Source of the DNA: Istiophorus platypterus
Taxonomy: Eukaryota > Chordata > Actinopteri > Istiophoriformes > Istiophoridae
NCBI GenBank assembly: GCA_016859345.1
Contig: CM029121.1
Coordinates: 4,508,029-4,572,028, forward strand
Direction: 5' to 3'
DNA length: 64,000 bases
Shown: in pieces, positions 13,701 through 26,631 of the stretch
Layout: every line of letters begins with the position of its first letter
Numbering within the stretch: the stretch's first letter is position 1
Program-made: the position numbers and the translations under genes
The notes under the pieces: model-generated
Seen by the model: only the letters and a program-made list of their open reading frames with translations
Database searches by the model: none
Told to the model about the DNA's origin: nothing

Positions 13701-16700
13701 ATGGTTTTACTTTCCTCCAAAAAACAAATATGGTTAGGAATCACATCTCTGTTGCAATACACACCTTAGTAGATAATATGTCTGAAATTAATATCTCAAT
13801 ATCAATAAGAGCATTTTCCAGTATTGATAGATATTTCATTATATGACAAATTTATGCAAAATCTCACTGATAAAAGTGAATTCATGATTGTTAATTTAAT
13901 TTACTCATATTACTGAAAACTCATTAGATGCATGTAACAAAAACATCAAACCATCAACTAATTTTGTCAGCTTTTAATTAAACAGTGTAGTAGGACAACA
14001 TAATCTGATCATATTGTCACAATAGGATTCGGCTTAAAGTTGATAAATGATAATATTAAATTATTACCCGGCCCTAACACGATGCATTCTCACACTAAGA
14101 CAGTCTAAAATAGCACACACAAACATGAAGCAGCCAAATCAACTATAACCCCAAACATGAATGCAGAACACATGGGGTTAGTTATAGCAACAATTCCAAA
14201 GCATGAAAACCAAACTGACAGGATTTACTGCATACCTACTGTATACATACATAAACACATGCTCATACACAAACACAAGGTTCTGCTTGTGCCATTTCAA
14301 ACAGTTTGCAGTTTGCTGCATCCAAAGCTATTAACTACTATCGAGCCTCCCATCTGAATCCATGAATAGGCTATAATCATATTCAGTCATTGACATTCAG
14401 CTGTTGCTGCGGTGCAGCAGAGAAGCAGCATTGAGAGAGTTCACTCACACTTACTCTATCTGTCCCCATTTTTATCTCCTTCTCTCTCCTTCTTCCTTCC
14501 TTTCTCCAGCTTTTGCTGTCTTTAAAATGAGGGAATTACACTTGCTCTAATCGTTTTGTCATATTCCTCCTTTTCCTTCTTACTCTCTCTATTTCATTAT
14601 CTTTCTGTTTGGTGAAGGTTTATAGTTCGAAAGCTAATTTGTTAATCCTCTAGGTGTGAGCTCAGAGCATCAGTAAAGGAGGGAAAGAAAGGATTAAAGT
14701 TAGAAGCAGATTATTTTATTAGTTTGACAAACTGGCAGAGCCTTACTTTGCCACAATGATGATGTGATACATTTGAAAGAGGAAGGGTTTATCCAAGATT
14801 TCATCATGTCTCTGTATGACTCACCTGGTCAAACACTGGACATAAAATTTTGTCAAAGCTTTGCATCGTTTTACTGCTGGGTATTTTTCTGAATTTCTGG
14901 ACCAATAATCCTTCACCTCCTCTACTCACAAACCCTTGGTCCTGATTAAAACTTAGGGGTTATCAAGGTATTTGCTCCGAATCATTTTTACATATTTTAA
15001 AAACTCATCTTAAAAACAACCTTTTCCTGCGTCTGACATGTTCTGCTGTGCTCTACTGGCCTCACTTCTTCCTCAGTGTTTTCAAGTACTGTAAAGAACA
15101 TTGAGGATCTATAGGTTCTCCATTTACTCACATCGTAGCCATTGTTACGAATGCCCCTTCTTGATCTTTCTCTCAGCACCAGCAGGTCCATCTCCGTCTC
15201 CACTGGGCTCGGGCTGCTCAGAGACTGTCTGCTCCAATATGTGGGCTCCCGTGGGTGGGAGTACCTGTTGCACAGATGTAAAAAAAAAAAAACACTCTTG
15301 ACACTGTAACTACAGCTCAGGGCCATATGTGCTACTGATGATACTGACGTCTGTATTTTGGAGGACAGGGAATTTGGGGATTTTAAAAAACAAGGGAAGT
15401 TTACAAGTAACGATTGAAAGTTGCAGGTTAGGATTTTTCAAGGCTATTTCCAGTATCACTACACTTAATATCTTTAGGAAGGTATGGAGAAAGGTTTGAA
15501 GAAAAAAGAAGGTTTAAAAAAAGCTTTTTAGACTTTCATATAGATAAATTATATTTGAGTAAAATGTGATTCATCTGTTAAGTGAATAGTTAAGGTAAAA
15601 AATTAATTTTGGTGCATTTGTTTTACATACAAAACAAGTGTGGAGGTAACGGTCATTATTACTTATCATACTGTATCTACGTTTTATGTACTTTACTTTG
15701 GAAACAACGTCATTCATTCATTCAGTACAGTGGGACTTTTTGCTCTTTGTTTGACCTGATCAATCTTATTGATATTTTGACCATATCTGACCACTGTATT
15801 GCAGGTGACTTGCTGTATGCTACTTGTTTCAGAAAAGGTTTAGTGGGAAAGAAAATGTGTGACAAGTGATTAAAATGGATGGTGAAGTAAAGCAGAATTT
15901 AATTTAGGCAAACAAGGAAAAAATCAGAGGTCTCAATCAGAGCAGATGAAATTATCTTCTCCAATGTAAAAAAACTTTATGGTTTAGACAGACTTCTACA
16001 TAAAAATCCTGGTGCTGCTTAATGGGTTAGGCTTAGTAGAAAAGCAAATAAGTCCTTGTCTTTGCCTGAACAGCAGATAAAAGGTTCATGAACTGTGTAA
16101 AGCCTGAATGTGTTAAATCAGCCAGTGACAAAGTGAAGCAAAACAGGCACTTATCTGTGTGGACTTTAAAATGTTAATATGCTGACCAAAAATCATCCCT
16201 CACTACTTACTCACTCCTTATGTGTTGCTTAGCAACTATGCTCTACAGTGACAGATCAACAGTACATCTATAATTTGTGATGGAAAAATACAATTTATTT
16301 AGCACATTATTATTATTGATTCAAAAACTGACTGGTATTCCTAACAATGCTAGTCAGTTGTTTAATAGTGTACCCATTGAAAGATGATGAGATGAAACGC
16401 AAAAAAGATAGAATAATTTCAGGGGGTTTAATAATTAAATAGGACTCTGCTTTGATACTAAAGTCTAATCCTCTAATTTTGGGATTGTCAAACATTTATG
16501 CATGACTGCCAGTAAACATTTGGTGAGATTTTGTCCCACAGCATCTACTGTTTGAATGTATTTTTGTGGTTTTTGTTTGATTTGTTTAACCATCTGTAGT
16601 GTAGTTGAGGCCAAAGAAGGCTCTGATGAGAGAGAGTCTAATATTTTTTATGATGTTGTGCATGTAATGACTCTCAAATTAAATAGTTTCCCATTGTTTC

Positions 16701-18260
16701 TGGCGTCTTTGGAACCCATACCTCTTATGACATCCTGCAAATGAGGCCCTCTTCTCCTCTGCGGTCATTGGTTCCTTCACTCCGTTGTCGTGACGACTGC
16801 GCCTGGTGTCACGGTGATTGTAACCATGGCTGCCACTCTCCGACAGCGAGAACTCTCCGTATCCCTTCTTCCGGGCCTTCTGGCGCAGTTTGTTCCTGTA
16901 TTGCTCGATGTCAGACTTCTGCTTCAGCCCACTATGGTTTGCCTGCAAACAATGAATTCGAGTACAATTTTCACGTAATCTTATTTTTCTGGCTCCATAT
17001 GCTTTGAGGCAACGTAATGAGTGGTGTTTTAATTTATTGTGATGAACTGCTTAATTTTTAAAAAATGTTCTTGCTCTTTATTTCTGGTTCTAAAATGGTG
17101 TGTTTTAACATAAAAATTCCCTGCAGCCCGATAATCAGAGAATGTGTCACACCCTAAACATGATATTCTCTGCTAATGTAAACCAGTCAATCGAAGATGA
17201 ACTGGAAAATCAGAGAGCCCAGAGGGATAATTTATCATCAGCCTGTGTAATGCTGTCCCAGCTGCAGAGGGGTGCAGTGAAGTTGAGGTAGAAATAGGAG
17301 AAAAGGTAAGAAAAGAGTGACAGGTTGGGCTGGAGGAAATCAACAATAAGGGTGAGGTATTAGAGGAGGAGAGAGGAGAGGTGGCACAGTGAATGTAGCA
17401 ACAACAGCTAAACTTTTTATCGGTGCAATGTGTCCCTGAGGAGATATGATCATAGTCGAGGCAGGGCAGGATAACAGACGCCTGAAACTGAAGAACGTAA
17501 CATTAAGCAGTGGCTCCTTCCCTTTTCTGTCTGATATGTCCGAGCAGCCCTGCCAGATGATCTAAAGTGTCTGAAGGCGGCTCACTGATTTCAAACTGGA
17601 TGTTATTCGATTACATAAACACTAACATTAAACAACTGAACATACAGTACAAAAGTTGATGGTACAGTTTTTTGATAAAAACAGACAGTTGTTAGGTTAT
17701 AATTGCCAAATTTGAATTAATACTACTGAACCTACTTTTAGCTATCTACTTTAACTATTTATCAATTACTATTAGCTCACTATTTCATCCAGTTATTCAT
17801 TTCTTTTATATAACTATTTCAATTGTTTAACCAATACATTTAGCTAATTCAGCCATTTATTTTTAGTAACTATTATAATTATTTATCTAATACTTTGAGC
17901 TAGCTAAACTGTTTAGACTTCTCTGTTTGCATTTTCAGTCACAACAAGTAGTTCTGGTGTAGTGCTGGTGTTACAACTTACTCAATATGTGGGTATGAAT
18001 AATTTTAATCATATTCTTTTTTTTTTTTTTAACTAGTCAAGGTACAACACAATCTTTCAATGAACCCCTGGCAACTGCAGAAGTAAGACCTGGGGTTTCC
18101 AAATATAAACATGAACCAAGGAATATACCTAAAAGATATCGTCCACACTGCATGTTGACCAAATATTGCTGTACTGTATGTATGTATATGTATGTGTAAC
18201 TCATGATGATAATATTCTGGTCTTTGCTTCACATTCTGTATACAGTATGTTTGTGTGTGC

Positions 18261-18345
<85 letters not shown>

Positions 18346-21300
18346 TGTGTTTGTGTGTGTGTGTGTGTGTGGACTCACCTCCCCATTGAGGACCACAGAG
18401 TCTTGGCTGTGGGAGGAGGAGGAAGGGTAGGAGTAGGTTGGCTGGGCTGTCATGGGTTTAATGGTGATGAGACGCAGAGAACCTGAACGGTCATCATATG
18501 GGTCTGAGAGGAAGAAGAAGACAACTAGGTTAGTAATAAGTAGCCGGGGACATTGCTTCCAGGAAGTTGTGATGTTGCAGTCATAGAAATTGTCACAAGA
18601 TCTGCCATTAACCACATAAATCACGTGGCAATTTTGATCAAATCTCTGAGTATCACTGTCAAACTTGGGGAAAAGGCTTGCAAATGTGGCCAGTTGCAGA
18701 AAGATTGAGCGTACTGTAATTCATCTATCCTTTTAGGTCACAAAGGCGCATTTGCCTCCAAAATGTTAGGGAGCATTTAAACTACATTTTGGGAAATAGA
18801 CTTGCTTTCTGGTTGAGAGTTTGATAAGAAGATCAGTACGACTCTCTTGTTTAAATGATAACTAATACTGGGTGGTTATGTGCCGAGCCTGGCAAGTTGT
18901 TTCCTCCTCTTTCCAGTCTTAGTGCGAAGCCAAGCATGTCTTATATGAACAGACACATAAGAGTGGTATCATTTCTCTCATCCAACTCTTTGCAAAAGAG
19001 CACTACTGGTGACTATTGGCCCATGTGTATTTTTTTTACCAAATACAAAATGTAAGCTGTGAGCAGTGTATGGCAGCTATCATTTTTTTATAGTTTTGTT
19101 GCAAACGGAGATTTAAATTGAGTTCATCGATGTCTTGTGTAGCTGTTAGCTTGTGATTAGTGTTGCTTTTCACTTGCCATGTAGAGATATAGATCTAATA
19201 CTTAAAGATTTTTGCCCCTTTCATTAAATGAAAAAAGAATGTTAATGTTTTTGAAGTCAGGTATTGAATGAAGTATGGTAACTCAGGTTCTGTTGATACT
19301 ACCTTGCTCTGGCAATTGATAAATGTCCAGGAAAGACAGCAAACAAATAAGAACCTAATTCCATATGTGTGCAAAACAGAATTGTATGCTCTGTTATTTC
19401 TATGCATACATTGCTGTCATACACTTCGAATAATGATAACATTTGTCTCATTTTGTCACTATTGTAGGATTTACTAGTTGTCATAGCAACTAGGTTACAG
19501 CAATAATACATTAGAAGTTTTGCTTAAACCTCATTGCTCAGGACTTCAAAAAACAAAACTGTGCAGTTAGATGTTGTTTCTGCTGATGGGAAAAAACAGC
19601 TGTATGTGACATGTCCTCTGCTGCTATTACATGCAGCTTTCTGTACATATGTGTGTATGTAAATGCAGGGAGCAGCAGATGGACAGTGTTGTGTTGTACT
19701 GGGTCCACTGTGACTCACTGCCTGACTGACATCATATGGCAGACTGCTTCATTGTAGGGATACAACAGTCTGTCATTAACTCAGATCCAAATCCACACTG
19801 TCACCATTCATCCTGGCTGGAGCTCAGCCTGCTCTATTTGTTGCTGTTCCTGCACCACCTATCAGAGTGTGACAGTTAAGGTCAGGAGGGGCCGCGTCAC
19901 AAGCAGCAGAGGCTGGGAACCAGACTGGAAACCATGACAATGCATGAAGATAAAATGCATGCTGAACACTGGCTACTGCCAGGAAAGTCTGCCAAAAATC
20001 TACAGTCGCAACAGATGCCGAACATTGGCCCTTTGTGTTAATTACACATGTCAAGCGTTTTCTTGACATGTGACTGAGTGGTGTTAGAATACACTGCTCC
20101 TTGGTTCTCTTTTAATCTGTCTGATCTACTTATTGCTTAAAAGTATGAAGATAAGCTTTTAGCCACACTAGAGAAATGGCTATAAGGCAATGTAAGTACT
20201 TTGTATAACAAATTTGAATCTCACAGATCACGGAAATACCAGTGTCACTGACCTTTGGCTCTACAGGAAAAGGCGAAGGATTGATCTAAGCAAAAAGCTC
20301 AATTTGACAGTTTGTCAGTTGGAGACAGTTTGTTCTGTAGCGGGACTTTTGTTGCATATCATCCTCCTCGTCTCTCACCTTTCCTGTTTCTCTGCACAGT
20401 AAACTATTGAAGGTGAACTGCTATAAAAAGGATCTAAAGTTATTCTTTAGCCATAGTTGGCTATCACACTATGACGTATGCTGTATTGATCCTTAGTAAT
20501 CCTAAAAATAATATATTAGTTGGAGGTAAAAAATTAAAAATTAGAATATGCCCTCATAACAGTGGAATTTGTTTTCTCCCTGTAGTATAACAACCACCGT
20601 TATCAACACCAGTCTTGTTAATATACAGAAATGAAACTGAGACATCATTAAGTTGATCTGATAGCAGAGCAGAAGAACAGCTACACCAGCAATTAATCAA
20701 AGAATTACCTGAAAAAGACAATATCCTTTACTGCCCTCATCCATCCACACACATGCACACACAAGAACACGTGCCACTGATATACATCTGCCTTGTTTTA
20801 ACCCTGTTCTCATACCGGTGTTAAGGAACATGATGTCTGTTACCACTGGCGTCCAGCGCTCCTTAAATAACAGAAGCTGGTGTAAATTCAAATCTAAATA
20901 AAAAGAGTAGTGGGCACCACTTTTGTGCCTGTACACTGGTTAGGTTTGCATCAGGACGCTGGTACTAAAGAACTTCATGTAAAAGCAAGAAAATTAGATT
21001 GTCAGAAACAGTTTTCGTCTCTCCACCTGTCTGTATTCATTTAATCCGTTCATAATTTGGGGGGTTTTCATCTTTTAATTTGCACTGTGTATATTTGATT
21101 GTATTTTATTTGATTTTGTGAGTATTTATTCTTCCTCTCTGAGCTGCACATCTATGCCCCTTATTTGGGTTTACACTTTTGTTAATCTTTCATTTTCTTA
21201 AACAGACCTCCAGTTTTCCTTCCTTGCCTTTTTTTTTAATCTGAAAACAGTGCCTCTGCCCATCTCCGTCTCTCTCTGGGAGCAGTAGTAAGAAAATGAA

Positions 21301-24300
21301 ACAATTACTCACCCCCCCCCCCCCACCCCTGGGTATTCATTCATTTGCTTGCATAAACACTATAAATCACACAAATTACTGTGAACACTGGTTTGCTGAT
21401 ACAAAAGAGATTGAAAATCACAGTGTCCTAGAATGTCATCGAGCAGAAACAACATTGCAGTGTTATCAGTGATCAGAGAAATGTTTATGCAACCAATTCT
21501 GAGTCTGCTGAGCTAGAAAAAAATATGCCTGGTAATCTGTTGTAAAAGTCATATCGAAGGTGCAGTACATTCACTGCCAACAGTGATAACAGGTAGAGTT
21601 CATAAAAAGAAACTGCAGCCTATGATCCTGATTCTGAAAAGGAATCTTTTAATTTCTTTCTATTCTTTCTTTTGTAAGCCCTTTATAATGGGCCTAATAA
21701 AACGTGACATTCCAGACTATGACCCAGAGTAAATCAGTGTTTGCTTATTTGTTTGTTTGTTTGTTTTTTTGTTTTGTTTCGATTAGATTTGTGTGGAGAT
21801 AGGGGGTCGTTCACTAATCGGACAGTTAGCGGTTCGATCCCTGGCTCCGGTCTCCAGTCTGCATCTTGAAGTGTCCTTGGGCAAGATACTGAAACTCCAA
21901 ATTGCTCCTGATGTATCATCAGTGTGTGTGAATGTGTTTGTGTGGACAAAAGCAGGCTATATGTGTAGAGAAAACCTTTATGAATGTATGTGTGAATGTG
22001 GCTTGAGGCGTAAAGCGCTTTCAGCAGTCGATAAGACTAGAAAAGCTCTATATAAGTGCAGTCCTTAAATGCTGTGTTATGTGTGTTTTTTGTTTGGATT
22101 GACTAGATGGAGAAAATTATAATAACAATCCCTTTTTTTGAAATTACAGTACAATATGTTTTTAATAGCTACACCGATGTTTGATCCCTCTGAGTGTCAC
22201 AGGTTTAGTCCCTATTACACAAATTAAATGCTGTGAGTTGTATGGATTTGAACACTTAACATGAAAGTATTGTGTCACATCTCTTTCCACCCACTTTCTT
22301 GTCTTGCCTCTGTGATTCTACCCAAAAGTAACTGCCAACTGCTGGCTTTTATCTCCGTGCAGCATTTCCAGCCTTGCATCTTGGAATGAGGTAACTCAAC
22401 AAAAAACCCCTGAAAATCTGAAATATAAACACCTGGATTGTCTCTTTTGATTCCGTTAAAAGTGGTACCCCCTGTGTGAGTATGAGTGTGGGAGTAAAAA
22501 TACATGTGAGAGTATGTGCTATGTGTCATCACTGACAGTTACATGATGCAGCAGCAGGCTGAGTCAACGTATATACAAGTGTGTTCAGTCTTTTTGACAT
22601 CATTAGCTCATACTAATTATCCTTTAGTTAGAATATCATGATATGTGAATGTGTGGACATGGGGGAGGTTAAAGTGTGTGTTTTGTACTTTTAGTGATCA
22701 ACACTATTATTGCGATGGCAGACTTTGTGGTGGGCACAACTCATTGTCTTCATATATACAGTATATTCTACCTATTGATTTGTCCTCCTCTCAATACTTT
22801 CTCTTTTTACTCCATCAAATATTCCTCGGTGTAATAATGTCGTACTTTTTCTCTCTGTCTACCTCACTCCATCTGTCCTTGCTGACCCCCTCTTCCTCTT
22901 CACTCCTCCTCCTTCTCCTGCTCACCATTGGTGCTCCTCTTGTGTAGCTCCTCCTTGCCATTCTTGCTACTGCTGCCGGTCGCCATCCTACGGGCTGATG
23001 AGCTCTTGCTGGTGTTCAGCTTCCCTGAGCCGTTACTTGACACCGAGCCGTCCTCCTCGCTTGGCAACCGTCTATAGTAGCCATGGCAACAGAGGGAGGT
23101 GAGGGAGAGAGGAGAAGGGAGGGGAGGGCTTGTCAGTCTCAGTGTGTACACAAACAGGGCATAAACAGACAGTTATTACCTGCAGCAAACGATCAACTTT
23201 ATTTTACCTTTATAAAATAACATTAATGGAGCATGAAATTAAATAAGAATGATTTAAAACTGCTTTACAGGCCAAAGATATGTCATGTACTGGTCTGTGT
23301 GTAAGTTTGTGGCCATTTAATGGACAATAGCCACATTCAAATAATGGAATAGAGGCTAATATCTTAAAGAAATGTGACGCTCAAACCCTTGATCAGCTGA
23401 ATCTTTTCTTATCGCGTAAAAAAAAATGTGTTATTACTCACATTTAAAGCCCTGTTTTTTTCAATTATATTCTGTACATTATTAATAGTTACACTGTTTA
23501 TTCAGTGTCATAAATATATGCCAAATGACCAAAGGAAATATTCCAATATGAAACAGTAGATCTGCTATTAGAAAGTCCAAATATCCTGCAGCCATGGACG
23601 GACTGTGAGAAAATGGATGCCTAGACAAAGACGTGAAACCCCCACCACTCCTACACAGGAGCAAGACAGCCAGACTGAGAGAAACGCACACTGACTACAA
23701 ACAATGTACTTTGTGGTTGTTTGCCCTCTTTTTGTTTTTTTGTGTCTCTATGTGGTCTGTTTGTATCTGTTTGTGGTTTTTTTTCATCTCTTTGTAGTCA
23801 TTGCATGTCAAGTTTTACTAATTTTTCTGAATTTCCCAAGAAATGTTAAGAGACACCTAATAGAGAGGTTGTGGACCAGGTTGTGGACCAGCCTGTACTA
23901 TTAGGCACGTTCAGTAGTCCAGCCACTACTTATAAGCCAACTATATATCACCTTCTAATACTTGTAAGGGCCATCAAGGGGAACAATCAGATTTAAGGGG
24001 GGGGGGGCTGTGTTGCCCCTGGCCCTGTTAGCCACCCCTCTAGCTCCATCACTGGTGGACAACAAATGACCACTGTAATGTGATTGTGGCTCATAAAAGC
24101 TAAAACTGTTGCACTGTACTGTACAATGTAGTTCTTTTCATATTTTGGATTTATGAAAAATGTTGCAGTTGTTGCTGGATGGTTTGCAATCCAACACTTC
24201 TTTGCATTTTTAATAATGGACATAAATACAACCATGAAAAATGATGCTATGTTACAGCACAGAAAGTGAAGGGAAATGCAGGACAAATGCAAAGCACAAG

Positions 24301-26599
24301 TGAAGCAGCAACAATCCCAACTTTGTTGGGCAGGTTGCTCAAGAGCAAGGGGCCTTAATGGGGACAGCTCACTGTACATATATGTCACACAATGATTAAA
24401 ACACAAATAGAAATCTTCTAGAAGAGCCCATGAATATGTATGAAGACTGTGTCCTTGCCTTGCACACCATGCATGTAAACCACGTACAGGACACACATAA
24501 ATGCAAACAGACACACAGACACACAGACACACACACTCTTACAGCCCCAAGGCATGTAAGCCACAGCGGCTATACAACATGAAAGGCTCATCTACAGTTG
24601 GTGTGAGATGCACAGATCAGTGAGACCAGACATTACAGAGCCACAGGCAAGGCTAACACGCTGTCTATGTGAATACATGCACAGACACACATTGTGCAGG
24701 CAGAGCAGTGGTCAGTGGCTGGCCGAGTCACAGTAAGAGTCCTGTGGTATTAAGCAAAGAGCGGGAGGGATGGAGGACGGCATAAAATGTGTGTTACATT
24801 TAAATCTGTCTGGGAAGGCCAGCAAGAGGAGGATCAGAATCAATAATCACACATAAAGGCGCTGCCTGTGAAACCGTCCTTCCACTGTCAGGACAGAAAA
24901 GTGAACAATCTGTTCCTGTCTGTAGCAAAGCTTCACTTGTGTTTCCAAAGACGATCACGTTTCTCCTACTGTGTCAAGACAATAGCACAAATTTCAAATG
25001 CAACTGATTTGTATGGAGTAGAGCCATTGCGTATTCTTGGAGAAACCTCTTTGTTTTTTAGAAATACAAGATAAAAAATAAATGCCTTCAACCCAAAATT
25101 TGATTATTTTAGCAAAACCAAATTTTTCATTTTTGATAGTCAAGAAAAACTGAGTATCAAAGGGTGTTCATAACTAATTTATTTGGTGAAATAATAGAAC
25201 ATTTGTAGCAAAACAAAATATTGATTACAATTTTTCCGAAGGTGATTATCATAGAAGAAAATTTAATTTCAAAAATCAGTGACAGCATACTGCATTACAG
25301 CAGATGTGTATTTCACTACATGAAGACATATTCTAATTTGTGACTGGATATCCAAGAATAGGACCATATACACCATATGTGGAGTAATATTTAGTAGGCA
25401 TTGTAATATTATTTGTTCCACATTTCTACTGCTTTTTGATTATGACTGATTATTTCTTTGTATATTTAGTGTATGTTTTATTTGAAACTTTGTGTTCGAA
25501 GTGTAAATTGAATTGATTTAAGCATGCTAGCAACTTTGTGGTTTGTTGGTCCACCACTTCTGTTCCAAAACTTCCTCAGCTGTATTGTCTCAAAATTCTC
25601 TGCTGTAATTTGTGTTTAGATTTAGCATGTCCCCAGAGAATAATGGATGCCAAACCAAAAGGCACAGAAATAGAAAAAGAGGCATTAGCACTCACAGCAC
25701 AGTATATAACACCTTTAACAGGCTAATGTATAGCAGCAGAAAGAAACTTCAGCCTATTAAAAGGTGTTATTAAAAGTGTTAGACACTTATCTGCAAATGC
25801 TGACAACCATTTATTCATTAACGTGCTCAGCTAAAATGATGACGACAGTAAACCTGCTCAGCACCAGAGTATTAACATTGTCAATGTGACCATGTGAGCA
25901 TGGTCACATTAGAATTCTATCCAAAGCAACACTGTGGCACAGTGCAGCATCACAGAGCTGCTGGCTTGGCTCCGACACCTTAGTCTGTGTCCAAAAGCAC
26001 TCTCTACTTACTATATTGTGAAATATATCTACTGTCTGCCATTTTAATGGAGTCCTTCAAATCTGAGTATGAAACATGTGCTTGATATAGTGTGTAAAAA
26101 ATTCCACAAAAATGCAAAGGGTCATTTAATAGATGTGAAAATTACATTTGTGCAACTCTACAGTACACTTACCAGTGATGATGCAATCCATTAGTAGCTA
26201 AAATCTCTGTTTAATCCTCACTATAGAATGTAAGATTTCCCCTCATCCCACTGCGCTACATACTGCAATGGGATGAGGATGAGATACTGCCTCATTTTCT
26301 AATTAGTGCGAACCCAGTGGTAGAATAACCTCTGATACCTTCTTTAAATACTGGCTCATCATAAAATGTATGTGTACATATATACAGGTTCATAAAGCTA
26401 ATTATCGCACTATTGCAGTTCTTCCAACATTTTACATTGTCATCATTATTACACTGAATGGCTCTCTCTAGTATGGCTATAGCCAGAGTCATAAATATAC
26501 ATGTGTTTGTCATCCTTGAGAAGCAAAGCAGAACTAATCCCCCCACCATTCTTTTCAATTAGCAGAATGTAAAAATAAATCTGGTGTGTGTGTGTGCGT

Positions 26600-26631
<32 letters not shown>

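Larger units (their letters stand above)
18504..22925 (-). other. kiaa1549l intron (4.4 kb)
   Basis: Contains repeat family B arms (18775-19015), a C13 run (21312-21324) and a SINE-like copy (21780-22070). No exon seen. Confidence 0.8.

Noticed and set aside
18166..18486. Cys/Val repeat ORFs and the opposite Thr/His ORFs
   Set aside because: Translations of the TG/CA microsatellite.
21831..21841. Box B match considered as a tRNA gene
   Set aside because: No cloverleaf can be built; the surrounding sequence is a decayed SINE-like repeat.
23993..24532. Minus-strand 179-codon ORF
   Set aside because: Starts in CA-rich DNA and ends in a dispersed repeat; composition and lack of splice signals argue against coding.
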